DNA of 64,000 nt from the NCBI GenBank assembly GCA_027490155.1, contig JAIXYP010000009.1, positions 303,649 through 367,648 of the forward strand. Direction: 5' to 3'. The notes under the pieces were generated by a model that worked only from the letters and a program-made list of their open reading frames with translations, did not search any database and was not told the DNA's origin. This document shows, piece by piece, positions 34,947-44,605 of this stretch (positions are counted from its first letter, which is position 1; each line of letters begins with the position of its first letter). The stretch is from Cytophagaceae bacterium. GTDB lineage: Bacteria > Bacteroidota > Bacteroidia > Cytophagales > Flexibacteraceae. The position numbers and the translations under genes are program-made.

Positions 34947-35648
34947 ATGACAGGCGGACCAACATCAATCACTTGTATCCTGACATCTAGATGGCTAAGG
35001 GTATTAGCTGTTGTCTGGATGTGCTTCTTGCCGAAGGTCCTGTTAGCGCAGATGCCAGAGGTAAAACCGCTATTTCTTCCTGACACGACCCCAAAAAAAG
35101 GCCAACAAATCAAAACCGATTCGGTCTATCCGGTTCCTAGTGAATCCTCAACTATAGCCAACAAGGTTATGATCCTGGAGCGACCGGGCCACAAGCGAAT
35201 TGTATTTGCTGTTGGTAGCCCAATCATCTTTTATACTAACAAGGATCAGCTTAAACATGAGGCAATAGTAACGAGGGTTGAAAGCAAGGCCTTTTTTATC
35301 ACGATGACATCTGGCACTGAGGCAATGATCTTATACGACGATGTCCATAAACTCATCATCGGCAGGCAAGGGCGGTTCGTCAGCACAGGTAAACTAATTG
35401 GCACAGCGCTTATGGTGGCAGGCCTTGGCTATATGGGGTTATATGCAATCAATCCTGGAGAAGGCAATAACCTCAATCTGTCCGAAAGTGCCCATGCTAG
35501 AACCTCGGTGATCGTAAGCTCTGGTCTATTTGCCACTGGGCTTATGCTACGTCTGATGGCACGTGACCAAAGAATCAGGCCAGGATCGGGCTGGAAATGG
35601 CGTATAGACGATGATAACCCCTATTACTGGCCCCAAATCCAGAAATAA
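34947..35648 (+). CDS. Exported protein of unknown function, co-transcribed with the permease
   Basis: The 233-residue protein has a signal peptide (about 10-35, cleavage after LLAQ), a Pro/Thr/Lys-rich segment, and a beta-rich domain (about 70-135: RIVFAVGSPIIFYTNKDQLK, then EAIVTRVESKAFFI). Two hydrophobic segments near 145-165 and 185-202 may be membrane helices, separated by a loop with NPGEGNNLNLSES. I do not recognise the family, though similar small exported proteins occur in Bacteroidota. It begins 9 bases after the APC permease stop, which suggests a shared transcript. An accessory role to transport is possible but is only inference from position. Confidence 0.7.
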   Translation: MTGGPTSITCILTSRWLRVLAVVWMCFLPKVLLAQMPEVKPLFLPDTTPKKGQQIKTDSVYPVPSESSTIANKVMILERPGHKRIVFAVGSPIIFYTNKDQLKHEAIVTRVESKAFFITMTSGTEAMILYDDVHKLIIGRQGRFVSTGKLIGTALMVAGLGYMGLYAINPGEGNNLNLSESAHARTSVIVSSGLFATGLMLRLMARDQRIRPGSGWKWRIDDDNPYYWPQIQK

Positions 35649-35713
35649 CTTTAGCAATCCTGATCGTATAGTGGTTGCTGAACTATTGCTTGCAACAAGC
35701 ACATAAATACCAG

Positions 35714-35995
35714 TTATTTGACCTCTTCAAAGTCAATGTACTCACCACCGAGTTTGTCCGGGTTGGGTTTATCTGCTTTTTTGGTATTGACTTTGGCACC
35801 ATTGTCAGACCCTGATGTCTGCTGCGAGCCAAAAGGATTGCCTCCAAAGGTGTAAGTGCGCCCTCGAAAACCACCTTGTGCATTTGGATCCTGCATCTGC
35901 TGTGCCACTTTGAACAAGAAGGATCGCAATAAAACACGAGCTACCCACCTAAGGACGATAAAGACGCAGATTGTTATCAGGATTGCCTTGAGCAT
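35714..35995 (-). CDS. DUF4834 family membrane protein
   Basis: The 93-residue protein is read from the ATG at 35995 (MLKAILITICVF). An upstream in-frame extension of 52 residues shows no family similarity and contains the palindrome at 36040-36058, so I reject it. One transmembrane segment (2-19) is followed by a basic amphipathic region, a Gly-rich stretch (GGFRGRTYTFGGNPFG) and the C-terminal GEYIDFEEVK, which is the hallmark of DUF4834. The family is restricted to Bacteroidota, with no known function. It is a lone minus-strand gene facing the permease operon. Confidence 0.8.
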   Translation of the reverse strand: MLKAILITICVFIVLRWVARVLLRSFLFKVAQQMQDPNAQGGFRGRTYTFGGNPFGSQQTSGSDNGAKVNTKKADKPNPDKLGGEYIDFEEVK

Positions 35996-36039
35996 GGCGT
36001 TTAAATTTGGGCTGGAGTTGATTGCGATATAGCTCTTGG

Positions 36040-36058
36040 CCTGATTTTGAAAATCAGG
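36040..36058. repeat. 19-base perfect palindrome upstream of DUF4834
   Basis: CCTGATTTT and AAAATCAGG flank one central base, 45 bases upstream of the DUF4834 start. It lies in a 356-base gap (35996-36351) that separates this gene from metK and otherwise shows no gene. It could be an operator. Confidence 0.5.
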
Positions 36059-36331
36059 TCCTAGGACTGGGCCTCCATAACAAGAAGGTCTCTCGGATAC
36101 CGTTCTGCCACAAAGATAGAGATCATGAGCGAATACCGAATAGGTTGTCAATGCCTAGAACTTAGCTAGGCCTGACCAACGGTCCTTAGACAGGCTGGAC
36201 AGCAACAATGCCATATTAGAGGACTTAGGGTGTATAAGCCTTTCGGTCATTATGCACCAAAGAAGTGGCTAGATTTTGTTGTTAGGTGATTTTTTTGTTG
36301 TTTGCCTGTCCTAGGCACATTGCCTACAATC

Positions 36332-36351
36332 ATTAACTTAATAGCGTTAAT
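36332..36351 (+). promoter_or_regulatory. Inverted repeat abutting the metK start codon
   Basis: ATTAAC (36332-36337) and GTTAAT (36346-36351) can pair around an 8-base loop, directly before ATG 36352. If transcribed it would place the start codon at the base of a hairpin. I see no SAM riboswitch consensus here. Confidence 0.4.
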
Positions 36352-37629
36352 ATGCCATACCTATTCACCTCAGAGTCAGTATCTGAAGGTCATCCTGATA
36401 AAGTAGCAGACCAAATATCTGATGCAATACTTGACGCCATGCTCAGTCAAGACCCTGACTCTAGGGTCGCATGCGAAACGTTGGTAACTACAGGTTTGGT
36501 CGTAGTTGCAGGTGAGATTACCACTAAAGCCTATGTCAACGTAGACGACGTTGTACGTGCTGCCATCAAGAAAATCGGGTACACGAAGGCCGAATACCAA
36601 TTTGATGCAACAAGCTGTGGTATCATCAATGCGCTACATAGCCAAAGCCCTGACATCGCCCAAGGTGTTGACGAAACCGCTGGACACGAACAAGGCGCTG
36701 GTGATCAGGGGATGATGTTCGGCTACGCAACGGACGAAACAGCCGAATTCATGCCCATGGCTTTGGCATTCTCGCACCGTTTGGTGGCAGAGCTTGCCAA
36801 AATCCGGAAAACTGAACTGCACCTAATGCCTTATCTGAGGCCTGATGTCAAAAGCCAAGTCACGATCCTGTATGATGACAACAATAAGCCACTTTATGTG
36901 GATACCATTGTGGTCAGCACCCAGCATGATGATTTCGCTGACGATGCCACGATGCTTAAAAAAATCAACGAGGATATCCGGACAATTTTGATCCCTCGGG
37001 TGATCCCGGCAGAGATGCTGAGACCCGAAACCAAGTTCCACATCAACCCAACCGGTAAATTCGTAATCGGAGGGCCACACGGTGACTCTGGCCTTACAGG
37101 ACGTAAAATCATCGTTGACACCTATGGTGGCAAAGGCGCCCATGGTGGAGGTGCATTTAGTGGCAAGGATAGTAGCAAGGTGGACCGGAGTGCGGCATAC
37201 GCCTCTCGGCATATTGCCAAAAACATGGTTGCAGCTGGGCTCGCCTCTGAGGTTTTGGTACAGGTAGCATACGCAATCGGCGTTGCCAAACCAGTGTCGG
37301 TGACTGTTAATACTTACGGCACGGCTAAGGTTAGCCTTAGTGATGGTGTCATTGCCGATAAAATCGCCCAGTTGTTTGACCTACGCCCTAAGGCAATCGT
37401 TGATCGGTTTGGGCTTAAAAACCCGATTTTTTCCGAAACTGCTGCCTACGGACACATGGGTCGTAAATCAGAAGAAAAAGAGATCACACTAAAACTAGTA
37501 AAAGTGACCGAAAATCCTGAAACCAAAACCAGAACCGAGGTCAAACAAGAAACCAAAAAGATGGTCACTTTCTTCCCTTGGGAAAAACTGGATTACGTGA
37601 CACAAGTAAAAGAAGCATTTGGTCTGTAA
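36352..37629 (+). CDS. metK: S-adenosylmethionine synthetase
   Basis: The 425-residue protein makes SAM from methionine and ATP. All family signatures are present: [18 protein letters not shown] with His14 at the N-terminus, [16 protein letters not shown], and the P-loop-like [20 protein letters not shown], followed by [19 protein letters not shown]. It is about 40 residues longer than E. coli MetK (384); most of the extra lies near the C-terminus, where a Lys/Thr-rich segment (about 370-405) precedes [10 protein letters not shown]. Similar lengths occur in Bacteroidota. It is a single-gene unit with a bidirectional terminator shared with the convergent nadC. Confidence 0.97.
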   Translation: MPYLFTSESVSEGHPDKVADQISDAILDAMLSQDPDSRVACETLVTTGLVVVAGEITTKAYVNVDDVVRAAIKKIGYTKAEYQFDATSCGIINALHSQSPDIAQGVDETAGHEQGAGDQGMMFGYATDETAEFMPMALAFSHRLVAELAKIRKTELHLMPYLRPDVKSQVTILYDDNNKPLYVDTIVVSTQHDDFADDATMLKKINEDIRTILIPRVIPAEMLRPETKFHINPTGKFVIGGPHGDSGLTGRKIIVDTYGGKGAHGGGAFSGKDSSKVDRSAAYASRHIAKNMVAAGLASEVLVQVAYAIGVAKPVSVTVNTYGTAKVSLSDGVIADKIAQLFDLRPKAIVDRFGLKNPIFSETAAYGHMGRKSEEKEITLKLVKVTENPETKTRTEVKQETKKMVTFFPWEKLDYVTQVKEAFGL

Positions 37630-37649
37630 TTAGACTACCCTCTTGCCAA

Positions 37650-37690
37650 AACGCCCATCATGTCTGCAGATATGATGGGCGTTTTTTTTG
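37650..37690 (+). terminator. Bidirectional terminator between metK and nadC
   Basis: AACGCCCATCAT (37650-37661) and ATGATGGGCGTT (37672-37683) form a 12-bp stem followed by a T-tract; A residues precede the other arm, so it can serve both convergent genes. Confidence 0.9.
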
Positions 37691-37719
37691 TTTTTAGGCA
37701 CTTCCTACTAGGGCTATTG

Positions 37720-38601
37720 CTAGTAGGCCTTGAGGCTAATATCTAGGCTATGGATGTGGTGTGTAAGTGCGCCAACAGATATATAGTCAACTCCGGTTTC
37801 GGCCACGGCGGCGATAGTCGCCTCTGTAATCCCGCCTGAGGCTTCTACTTCGGCCATGCCATAAATGAGCTTAACAGCATCACGCATCATATCTAGTGGC
37901 ATATTGTCCAGCATGATTCTGAAGACGCCGCCCACCTCTATGGCCTCGGCGACTTCGGTCAAATTGCGGGTCTCGACTTCTATCTTAAGGTCAAGATCGT
38001 TGGCAGCAAGGTAAGCCTTGGTCTTTGTAACCGCTGCTTGGACACCACCCGCATAGTCAACGTGGTTGTCCTTGAGCATAACCATATCATAGAGACCATA
38101 TCGATGGTTTGTCCCCCCACCGATAACAACAGCCCACTTTTCAGCTAAGCGGAAATTAGGTGTCGTTTTGCGGGTATCGAGAAGGCGGCACTTGGTATGA
38201 GCAATTAGCTTGGTAAGCTTGGCAGTGTGTGTAGCAATGCCGGACATACGCTGCATGATATTAAGTACCAATCGCTCAGTTTTCAGGATGTCAGTTACCA
38301 GACCTTCTACTTCAAACACGATTGCCCCACGATCTGGTAGGTCTCCATCCTTAAGGTACTGGTAGAATTTGAGATCAGGAGTGGCAATTTGATACACTAG
38401 TTTGGCCAGCTCGACGCCAGCCAAAACACCACTATCTTTGAAGATGCACCTAGCTTTACCCTGTTGCCTAGCTGAGATTATAGCATTGCTACTGTGGTCA
38501 CCGCTAGCTGGGCCAGAACCTAAGTCTTCGACCAAGGCTGACTGAACCAGATTACTAATTGACTCGTGTGTGATATAAGTCGGTCTAGGAGGTAGCATCA
38601 T
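37720..38601 (-). CDS. nadC: Nicotinate-nucleotide diphosphorylase (carboxylating)
   Basis: The 293-residue protein converts quinolinate and PRPP to nicotinate mononucleotide in de novo NAD synthesis. Visible motifs are ALVEDLGSG, the MQRMSGIATHT helix, the quinolinate/PRPP-binding LLDTRKTTPNFR followed by EKWAVVIGGGTNHRYGLYD, MVMLKDNHV, and the barrel end EASGGITEATI and DYISVGALTH. Length fits the family. The protein begins with two Met residues; either could start. nadA and nadB are not nearby. A -7 promoter element embedded in an inverted repeat lies upstream, in the region divergent from the large surface-protein gene. Confidence 0.96.
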   Translation of the reverse strand: MMLPPRPTYITHESISNLVQSALVEDLGSGPASGDHSSNAIISARQQGKARCIFKDSGVLAGVELAKLVYQIATPDLKFYQYLKDGDLPDRGAIVFEVEGLVTDILKTERLVLNIMQRMSGIATHTAKLTKLIAHTKCRLLDTRKTTPNFRLAEKWAVVIGGGTNHRYGLYDMVMLKDNHVDYAGGVQAAVTKTKAYLAANDLDLKIEVETRNLTEVAEAIEVGGVFRIMLDNMPLDMMRDAVKLIYGMAEVEASGGITEATIAAVAETGVDYISVGALTHHIHSLDISLKAY

Positions 38602-38610
38602 TATCGTATA

Positions 38611-38658
38611 GGCGTATTTGCACTGGTTTTTTTAGGTAGTATGAGGCAAAAATACGCC
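38611..38658 (-). promoter_or_regulatory. nadC promoter -7 element within an inverted repeat
   Basis: On the minus strand TATTTTTG (38647-38654) is a perfect -7 consensus. It overlaps one arm of an inverted repeat: GGCGTATTT (38611-38619) and AAATACGCC (38650-38658), 30 bases apart. A regulator binding both arms would cover the core promoter. No known NAD regulator site is recognised. Confidence 0.5.
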
Positions 38659-38876
38659 CTATGGTCGAAGAAAACCGATTTGAGGAAGCAGCAGAAAAAA
38701 ATAACCCAATAGTTGTAGGTCAGATTAAAAATTTGCTAACTTTATAAGCAGTTGAGTAACGCTTTGAGAATGAATATACGACCAGCCTTTGATCTTTACC
38801 AAGATTAAGGGCGAAATTGAATCTGATTCTTGGGGTGTGGCTTGCCTTTAATACCAAACCAAATAACCAAATAACC

Positions 38877-41800
38877 ATGAATCACGCTTTCGCATCCCTC
38901 AAAAGGGGACTGTGGAGAATACTGGCACCCACCAGTCTCGGAATGATGTTCCTACTCTCCACAAACACCCAAGCCCAGCTCTCTGGCACAGTCACCGTCG
39001 GTTCAGGCGGGACATACCCAGGGCTCACAACAGCCACCACTGGTCTTTTTGCTGTGCTTAACTCCGTAGGAACCAGCGGCCCACTCACGGTCAACATTGT
39101 TGGTACCTCGGCAATTGCTGAGTCTGGAAATACTGCCCTTTCTGGTGCTAACGTTTTACACGCGATTACAATTCAGCGATCGCCTAGCCTTGGCTCACAG
39201 GCTGTTTTCACCTGCACAAACAATTCTGCTGGTACCGTAAGAATTGGCCGGCCAAACGTTACGATTGATGGCAAGGTAGTGGGTGTTGGGCATGGGTCAA
39301 ATGCACGGAAACTCCTTTCCTTCCAAGGTAGCGGCAATGGTTCTGTTTTTGGTATCTTCAGTGACAATGCGGATGGCGTCACTATTAAGAACGTTGACAT
39401 CGTCACTGGTAGCTCAGGCACAAACGGTAATGCCATTAATGTCGGACAAACAGCCACCGGGAATGGAATTGACAACTTCACCCTCCAGAACTGCACAATC
39501 CACCCTACTGGTACAGCTAGAATGTTGGCACTTTTTGTGCACTCAAACAACCTGCTAAATGCGGAGCGCCATGATGGCTTGACAATTACTGGTAACTCCA
39601 TCTACAACTTTGGTCCAACCGGTGCCAACGTTACGATGTCAAACTTTGTGCGTTGGGCTGGTGCCACGATCTCCAACAACAACTACTACCAAACCAATAC
39701 TGTCGCCCCTACGGGAAATGCGACTTGGAATTTGTTTCAAGTACAGGCAACCTCTGGTGGATTTAACATCAACAACAACTATATAGGTGGAAGTGATACC
39801 CTCGCCACCGGGACCTGGTCAGTGGCTTCCACAGGCAATGGTTTTGTGCGGTTGTTCCCTTTTCGGCTAGAACAGGCTTCGACAGAACCTACAACCACTG
39901 TCAACAACAATACATTCAAAAACCTGGACCTATTGATGCGCTGGAACGGGAACTGCAATGAGTCAGCGTTCTACAACTGGGTCGGGACTGGATCCAACAA
40001 AGGGAATTATATCATTACCAACAATAAGTTTGGTACTGGTGGCACAATCAAAATGCGACGTGATGGTGTGGATAACACCCGAACTGAAGGCGAATTTGAA
40101 TTCTGGCGAATTTACAGCGCCAACGACCTAACCATGACTGGCAACCAGATCGAAAACATTGAGTTTTTCTTGAGTCCATCAACGGTATCTAACGGTGCAA
40201 ATATTTACGCTCACCTAATTCACCTTATGCCGAATGATGGATTTACGGGCACATTGACTGGCAACATCAATATCAGCAATAATGTCTTTAAGGCCATCAA
40301 GACAACTCAAAGCGGCGCTGCAGGAAACAGTGTAATGGTCTTTAGCGGTATAAATTGTGAATTTGGACAAGCATCTGGTAGTACCGCCAATATTACCATC
40401 AGTGGGAACACATTCACAGATATTGACATCAGCCCCCGTAGTTTGTCATATAGCCACGGCGATGCCACCTGTACCCAGATCGCTAACAGTACTTTGCACA
40501 CTACTCGGTTTGAGGCCATCTGTGTTGGAGCATTAGGTGCTCTTAACAATACGACAAGTGGTACAGTCAAGGTTTTCAACAATAATGTCTCGAATCTCAA
40601 ATCTTCACTCGACGGCATTAATATCTATGGAATCAGGCTACTTGGACAAGGCTCTGGCGGTGGCAACATCCAGGTGTACAGCAATGCTATTTCGCTTGGC
40701 GAAGGAGCCACAGCTAGCAACAATGCCATTTACAAGGCATTAGCTGTTGAGCCAGCAGCAGCTAGCGGTACTGCAGCTTATTACGTTAACAATAATACGC
40801 TCCATGTTGGTGGCACAGCAACTGGCAGCAACAATACCTATGCAGTCTTTCTGAATGTAAATGCTGTCAGCACCAACCTGCGTAACAACATTGTCCAGAA
40901 CATCAGGACAGGTAGCTCGGGTACCCACTATGCCTTTACTGATATGGCTGCGCAGCTCAATAGTAACTTCAACATTGTATACTCCAACACCAAGGTTGGC
41001 AATGTGCAAGGTACCGACCACACAACCTTTGCTAATTGGCAAGGTGCTGGATTTGACGGCGCTGGTTCGCAAAATATCCAGATCACCTTTGGCGATGCTG
41101 TTAATGGTAACTTGGCAGTCACCAATTGCTCGGCCATTACTGGCGTTACAACATCTGTGTCTGCTCCTTATGCTGTTGTGACCACAGACATTGCTGGCAC
41201 GACTCACCCATCCCCAGTTTCACCTGGTGCTTATGTGATCAGCGTCGGCAGCAATGGATTCTTATGGCTGGGTGCTGTTAGTTCATCCTGGACAAATGCA
41301 GCAAATTGGTGCGGTGGTGCTGGTATCCCTACAAGCTCTGATGACGTGACCATCAACGATGATAGCCCTCGTCCGTTCTGGCCAGTGATCAGCTCTAACC
41401 AAGCGGTTAAGAATTTAACCCTAAGTGGTAGTACGACCCAGTTTACAATAAACTCAACGCGTATCCTTACGATTAATGGCGACTTTTCGTCCTCAGCAAA
41501 TGCAGCAAATATTTCCGTAACAGGCTCAATCATCCAGTTTCCAAAAGTTGGGGTTCAAACTGCTAATGGCTTCAAAGGAGATTTTGTAACTGTTAGCGGT
41601 GGCTTTGATAAAACTTTCTCTGGTACAAGCACCATTGGTACCTTAACCCTAGGCACGACTAATATTGTCACCGGTGCTGGCGGAACGCTTTCCATCACTG
41701 GGAACGTTACCTCAACAGGTGGCACCATTAAAGGTACACCAACAGGAAATCTAGTTTTTGCTAGTCCATTTGGCGTTACACTACCACTAGCAACCAATCA

Positions 41801-44360
41801 AACCTTCCAAGACATTACTGTTAATGCTACAGGAGGTGGCATAGTTTCAGCATCAGGTACCCTCAATGTCCGGAACCTCACCCTAACAGCAGGTACATTT
41901 AGTGCTGGCAGTGCCACCGTTAATATTTCTGGCAATCTGACCCGCAACGCTGGCACCATATCATCTGGGACTAGTACGTTTGTTCTAAATGGTGCAAGCG
42001 CTCAAACCATCAGTGGCAACATGACGTTCAACAACCTGACCGTCCATAAGATAACAAATACCGATGTCAACGGATCTGGCACCGGTACCATAACCGTCAA
42101 TGGCCTCTTGACTATTCGGCAAGATAACACCGGCGCATTTGTATCGACAACCTTGGCATTGGGCAGTATGAGCCTTGCTCTGAGCAACCCAGTTATAGAT
42201 GGTGGTGTCGGTGATGATCGTTTGACAATGACCAGTGGCTCGACCCTAACCCTGAACAACTCAGCAGTGTGGCCATGGAACAACATTGGTGGTACGGCAC
42301 CGACCACACTTACAGGTTTGATCCTGAACACAGCTGGTGCAGCAGGTACACTTAGCAGCAGCCTAACGATATCTGGCAGCACAGTGCTGACAGCTGGCAC
42401 TTTGGCTATTGGTACCAATACTGTTACCCTCAATGGACCAATCTCGGGCACTGCAGGTACTTTAAGTACATCTGCTGGTGGTAGCCTTGTCCTTGGTGGC
42501 AGTGGTGCCATTAGCTATCTACCAAACTTGTCAGGCTCATATAGCCACATCAATTTAGGCCGTGCTGGCACATACAGCCTTTCTGGCAATATCACTGCCA
42601 ACCGTGTCAGCTTGTTGACAGGTGTTACGCTCAATGCCCAAAGCAACAACATCACCATTGCTGGCACTGATGGCACAAGCGGTCTTTTAGGCGATGGCAT
42701 TCTGAACAGCAATGGCACCGTGACCTTTAGTGGCACATTTGCCCAAACCATCAACGGTACCAATAACCTCACCAACCTGACTATCAATAGCACCAATGCT
42801 AGTGGTCTCACTCATGGTAATGGTGTAACTACGAACATCAAAGGTGTTGTAACACTTGGCGTTAATGGCAAGTTTAATGTGACTGGTGGCACCTTTACCC
42901 TCAAACATAACAACGCCACAGAACGTGGCAGCGTTTCAGCCCTTCCAGCTGGTGCTTCGTTGACTGGCAATATTGCCCTGGAGCAACGTGTGCTTACCAA
43001 CACCCCAGGTTGGTATTTTTTCAGCACACCTGTAAAGTCACAAGTGGTGTCTAACCTCAATGGTCAGATCCTGTATCGTGGAGTGCCGGGTGCTCCTAGT
43101 TTCAATGGCACTGGCAACCCGACCATTTTCAATCATAACGAAGCCCTATCTACAGCCAATGGGTGGACTTCTGCCACCAATGTGAATAATAGCCTCAACA
43201 AAGCTGTTCGTATTTGGCTTGATGAAAACTTCATCAACAACGTCAAGAAGTTCACCTTCACTGGCAGCTTGACTGTAGGTGACGGGGCAAATCAAGTTGA
43301 AGCCACTGGCACAGAGGCCTTTACATATGGTGTTACTCGTACGCCAGGTGGCGCGTTTGGTGGAGGATGGAACTTGCTACACAATCCATTCCCGAGCAAC
43401 CTATTGCTGGATAACAGCAGTGCTTGGGCCTCTAGCAATGTATCCCCAACTTTCCACTTTTGGGATGCTACCTCGGCAACCTATGTAACTTGGAACAGGA
43501 ACACGGCTTCAGGTACAAAAGGAAATGCCCTTGTTGCACTCGGCCAGTCATTCTTTGTAGAGGCAACAGGTTCATCACCTGCCCTCAGCGTCCGCGAAGC
43601 TGCCAAAACCAGCAGCAATACTAGCCTAATCCGCCAAGGTGCACCCCAAAACCAACTGCTTATGACCATCAAGGAGCCAAATGGCACCTTCAAGGATATG
43701 GCGATCTTGGGCTTTGAGCAAGGTAGCACCAATGGTTATGACCAATATAGCGACGCACGTAACCTCAATGGTGGCGTGTTTGACCTCGCGACCCTGACTA
43801 GTAGCAATGACGAGCTTACTACCAATATGCAGGACGCGCCATACCAGATGCGTACTGTACCGATGGTTTACAGTAGCTACTTGGCAGCTGGCAGCAACCT
43901 ACAGTTTACATTTGACGGCATTGATAGCTTTACCAACATGAGGTTGTATCTGCAAGACCGCACTACGGGTACCAATACCTTGATAACCCAAGGAGCCACC
44001 TATAGCTTCACCCAAAATGCGGCAGCCAACGGTCGTGACCGCACTAGGTTTGCTATCGTGATGGTGCCAATGACCGTTACAGCCCTAGATGCAAACCTCA
44101 ATAGCTCTCTATCGCTCAACTTGTATCCAAACCCTGCCAATACAAGTGAAATCACTCTGTCAGTTGCTGGCCTTGTCACGGATGCTAACGGTGTCGTAGA
44201 TGTCCTTGATGCTGTCGGCAAACTGGTCTATACCAATAGCGTAGCCTTAGCTACAGCCACAAGTACCCACAAACTGAGTCTCGGTGTGGCCGCAGGTATC
44301 TATCAAGTGCGTGTCAAGGCCAATGGCTTGGTCATCACTCAAAAACTAGTCGTGAGGTAG
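38877..44360 (+). CDS. Giant T9SS-exported surface protein with beta-helix and filamentous repeats
   Basis: The 1827-residue protein is read from ATG 38877; an upstream TTG adds 20 residues before the signal peptide (cleavage near NTQAQ, about 34). Residues about 35-785 form a right-handed parallel beta-helix with many NN ladder turns (for example FNINNNYIGGS, ITISGNTFTDIDIS). A TNAANWCGG...DDVTI motif near 795 opens a Gly/Thr/Ser/Asn-rich filamentous repeat region to about 1358. A beta-sandwich-like module (about 1360-1740) follows, with TPGWYFFSTPV and GGGWNLLHNPFPSN. The last 80 residues are a type A T9SS sorting domain (LNLYPNPANTSEITLSV, ending KLVVR). It is probably an adhesin or biofilm-matrix protein anchored on the surface. 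No catalytic motif is evident. Confidence 0.92.
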   Translation: MNHAFASLKRGLWRILAPTSLGMMFLLSTNTQAQLSGTVTVGSGGTYPGLTTATTGLFAVLNSVGTSGPLTVNIVGTSAIAESGNTALSGANVLHAITIQRSPSLGSQAVFTCTNNSAGTVRIGRPNVTIDGKVVGVGHGSNARKLLSFQGSGNGSVFGIFSDNADGVTIKNVDIVTGSSGTNGNAINVGQTATGNGIDNFTLQNCTIHPTGTARMLALFVHSNNLLNAERHDGLTITGNSIYNFGPTGANVTMSNFVRWAGATISNNNYYQTNTVAPTGNATWNLFQVQATSGGFNINNNYIGGSDTLATGTWSVASTGNGFVRLFPFRLEQASTEPTTTVNNNTFKNLDLLMRWNGNCNESAFYNWVGTGSNKGNYIITNNKFGTGGTIKMRRDGVDNTRTEGEFEFWRIYSANDLTMTGNQIENIEFFLSPSTVSNGANIYAHLIHLMPNDGFTGTLTGNINISNNVFKAIKTTQSGAAGNSVMVFSGINCEFGQASGSTANITISGNTFTDIDISPRSLSYSHGDATCTQIANSTLHTTRFEAICVGALGALNNTTSGTVKVFNNNVSNLKSSLDGINIYGIRLLGQGSGGGNIQVYSNAISLGEGATASNNAIYKALAVEPAAASGTAAYYVNNNTLHVGGTATGSNNTYAVFLNVNAVSTNLRNNIVQNIRTGSSGTHYAFTDMAAQLNSNFNIVYSNTKVGNVQGTDHTTFANWQGAGFDGAGSQNIQITFGDAVNGNLAVTNCSAITGVTTSVSAPYAVVTTDIAGTTHPSPVSPGAYVISVGSNGFLWLGAVSSSWTNAANWCGGAGIPTSSDDVTINDDSPRPFWPVISSNQAVKNLTLSGSTTQFTINSTRILTINGDFSSSANAANISVTGSIIQFPKVGVQTANGFKGDFVTVSGGFDKTFSGTSTIGTLTLGTTNIVTGAGGTLSITGNVTSTGGTIKGTPTGNLVFASPFGVTLPLATNQTFQDITVNATGGGIVSASGTLNVRNLTLTAGTFSAGSATVNISGNLTRNAGTISSGTSTFVLNGASAQTISGNMTFNNLTVHKITNTDVNGSGTGTITVNGLLTIRQDNTGAFVSTTLALGSMSLALSNPVIDGGVGDDRLTMTSGSTLTLNNSAVWPWNNIGGTAPTTLTGLILNTAGAAGTLSSSLTISGSTVLTAGTLAIGTNTVTLNGPISGTAGTLSTSAGGSLVLGGSGAISYLPNLSGSYSHINLGRAGTYSLSGNITANRVSLLTGVTLNAQSNNITIAGTDGTSGLLGDGILNSNGTVTFSGTFAQTINGTNNLTNLTINSTNASGLTHGNGVTTNIKGVVTLGVNGKFNVTGGTFTLKHNNATERGSVSALPAGASLTGNIALEQRVLTNTPGWYFFSTPVKSQVVSNLNGQILYRGVPGAPSFNGTGNPTIFNHNEALSTANGWTSATNVNNSLNKAVRIWLDENFINNVKKFTFTGSLTVGDGANQVEATGTEAFTYGVTRTPGGAFGGGWNLLHNPFPSNLLLDNSSAWASSNVSPTFHFWDATSATYVTWNRNTASGTKGNALVALGQSFFVEATGSSPALSVREAAKTSSNTSLIRQGAPQNQLLMTIKEPNGTFKDMAILGFEQGSTNGYDQYSDARNLNGGVFDLATLTSSNDELTTNMQDAPYQMRTVPMVYSSYLAAGSNLQFTFDGIDSFTNMRLYLQDRTTGTNTLITQGATYSFTQNAAANGRDRTRFAIVMVPMTVTALDANLNSSLSLNLYPNPANTSEITLSVAGLVTDANGVVDVLDAVGKLVYTNSVALATATSTHKLSLGVAAGIYQVRVKANGLVITQKLVVR

Positions 44361-44400
44361 TCCCTGATTTAATACCATAGGTGCAGTTTGACACCTTGGC

Positions 44401-44432
44401 AAAGCCTGCATGTTCGACGTGCAGGCTTTTGC
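44401..44432 (+). terminator. Terminator after the giant surface-protein gene
   Basis: AAAGCCTGCA (44401-44410) and TGCAGGCTTT (44420-44429) form a perfect 10-bp stem with a T-rich end. Confidence 0.88.
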
Positions 44433-44605
44433 TTTTGGTATCATTGCCTGATGACCATAGATTTAAGCCGTTCTTAACTAGATATTATTAGCACCCTACC
44501 TCATAAGTTAGTTGTTTTGCATTACCCTTTGTATCTAGCCTACTTACAACACAACCAGGCACTGGATCCCTGCCGAACAGCGCCAAACTCCCTTTCCAAT
44601 CCCAA

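Noticed and set aside
36240..36351. SAM riboswitch before metK
   Set aside because: No conserved core of SAM-I, SAM-II, SAM-IV or SAM/SAH motifs is visible; only a short inverted repeat is present.
39173..42908. Several minus-strand frames of 100-170 codons
   Set aside because: All are antisense to the giant surface protein, which is one continuous frame with signal peptide and sorting domain. The Gly/Thr/Asn-rich codons create antisense openness.
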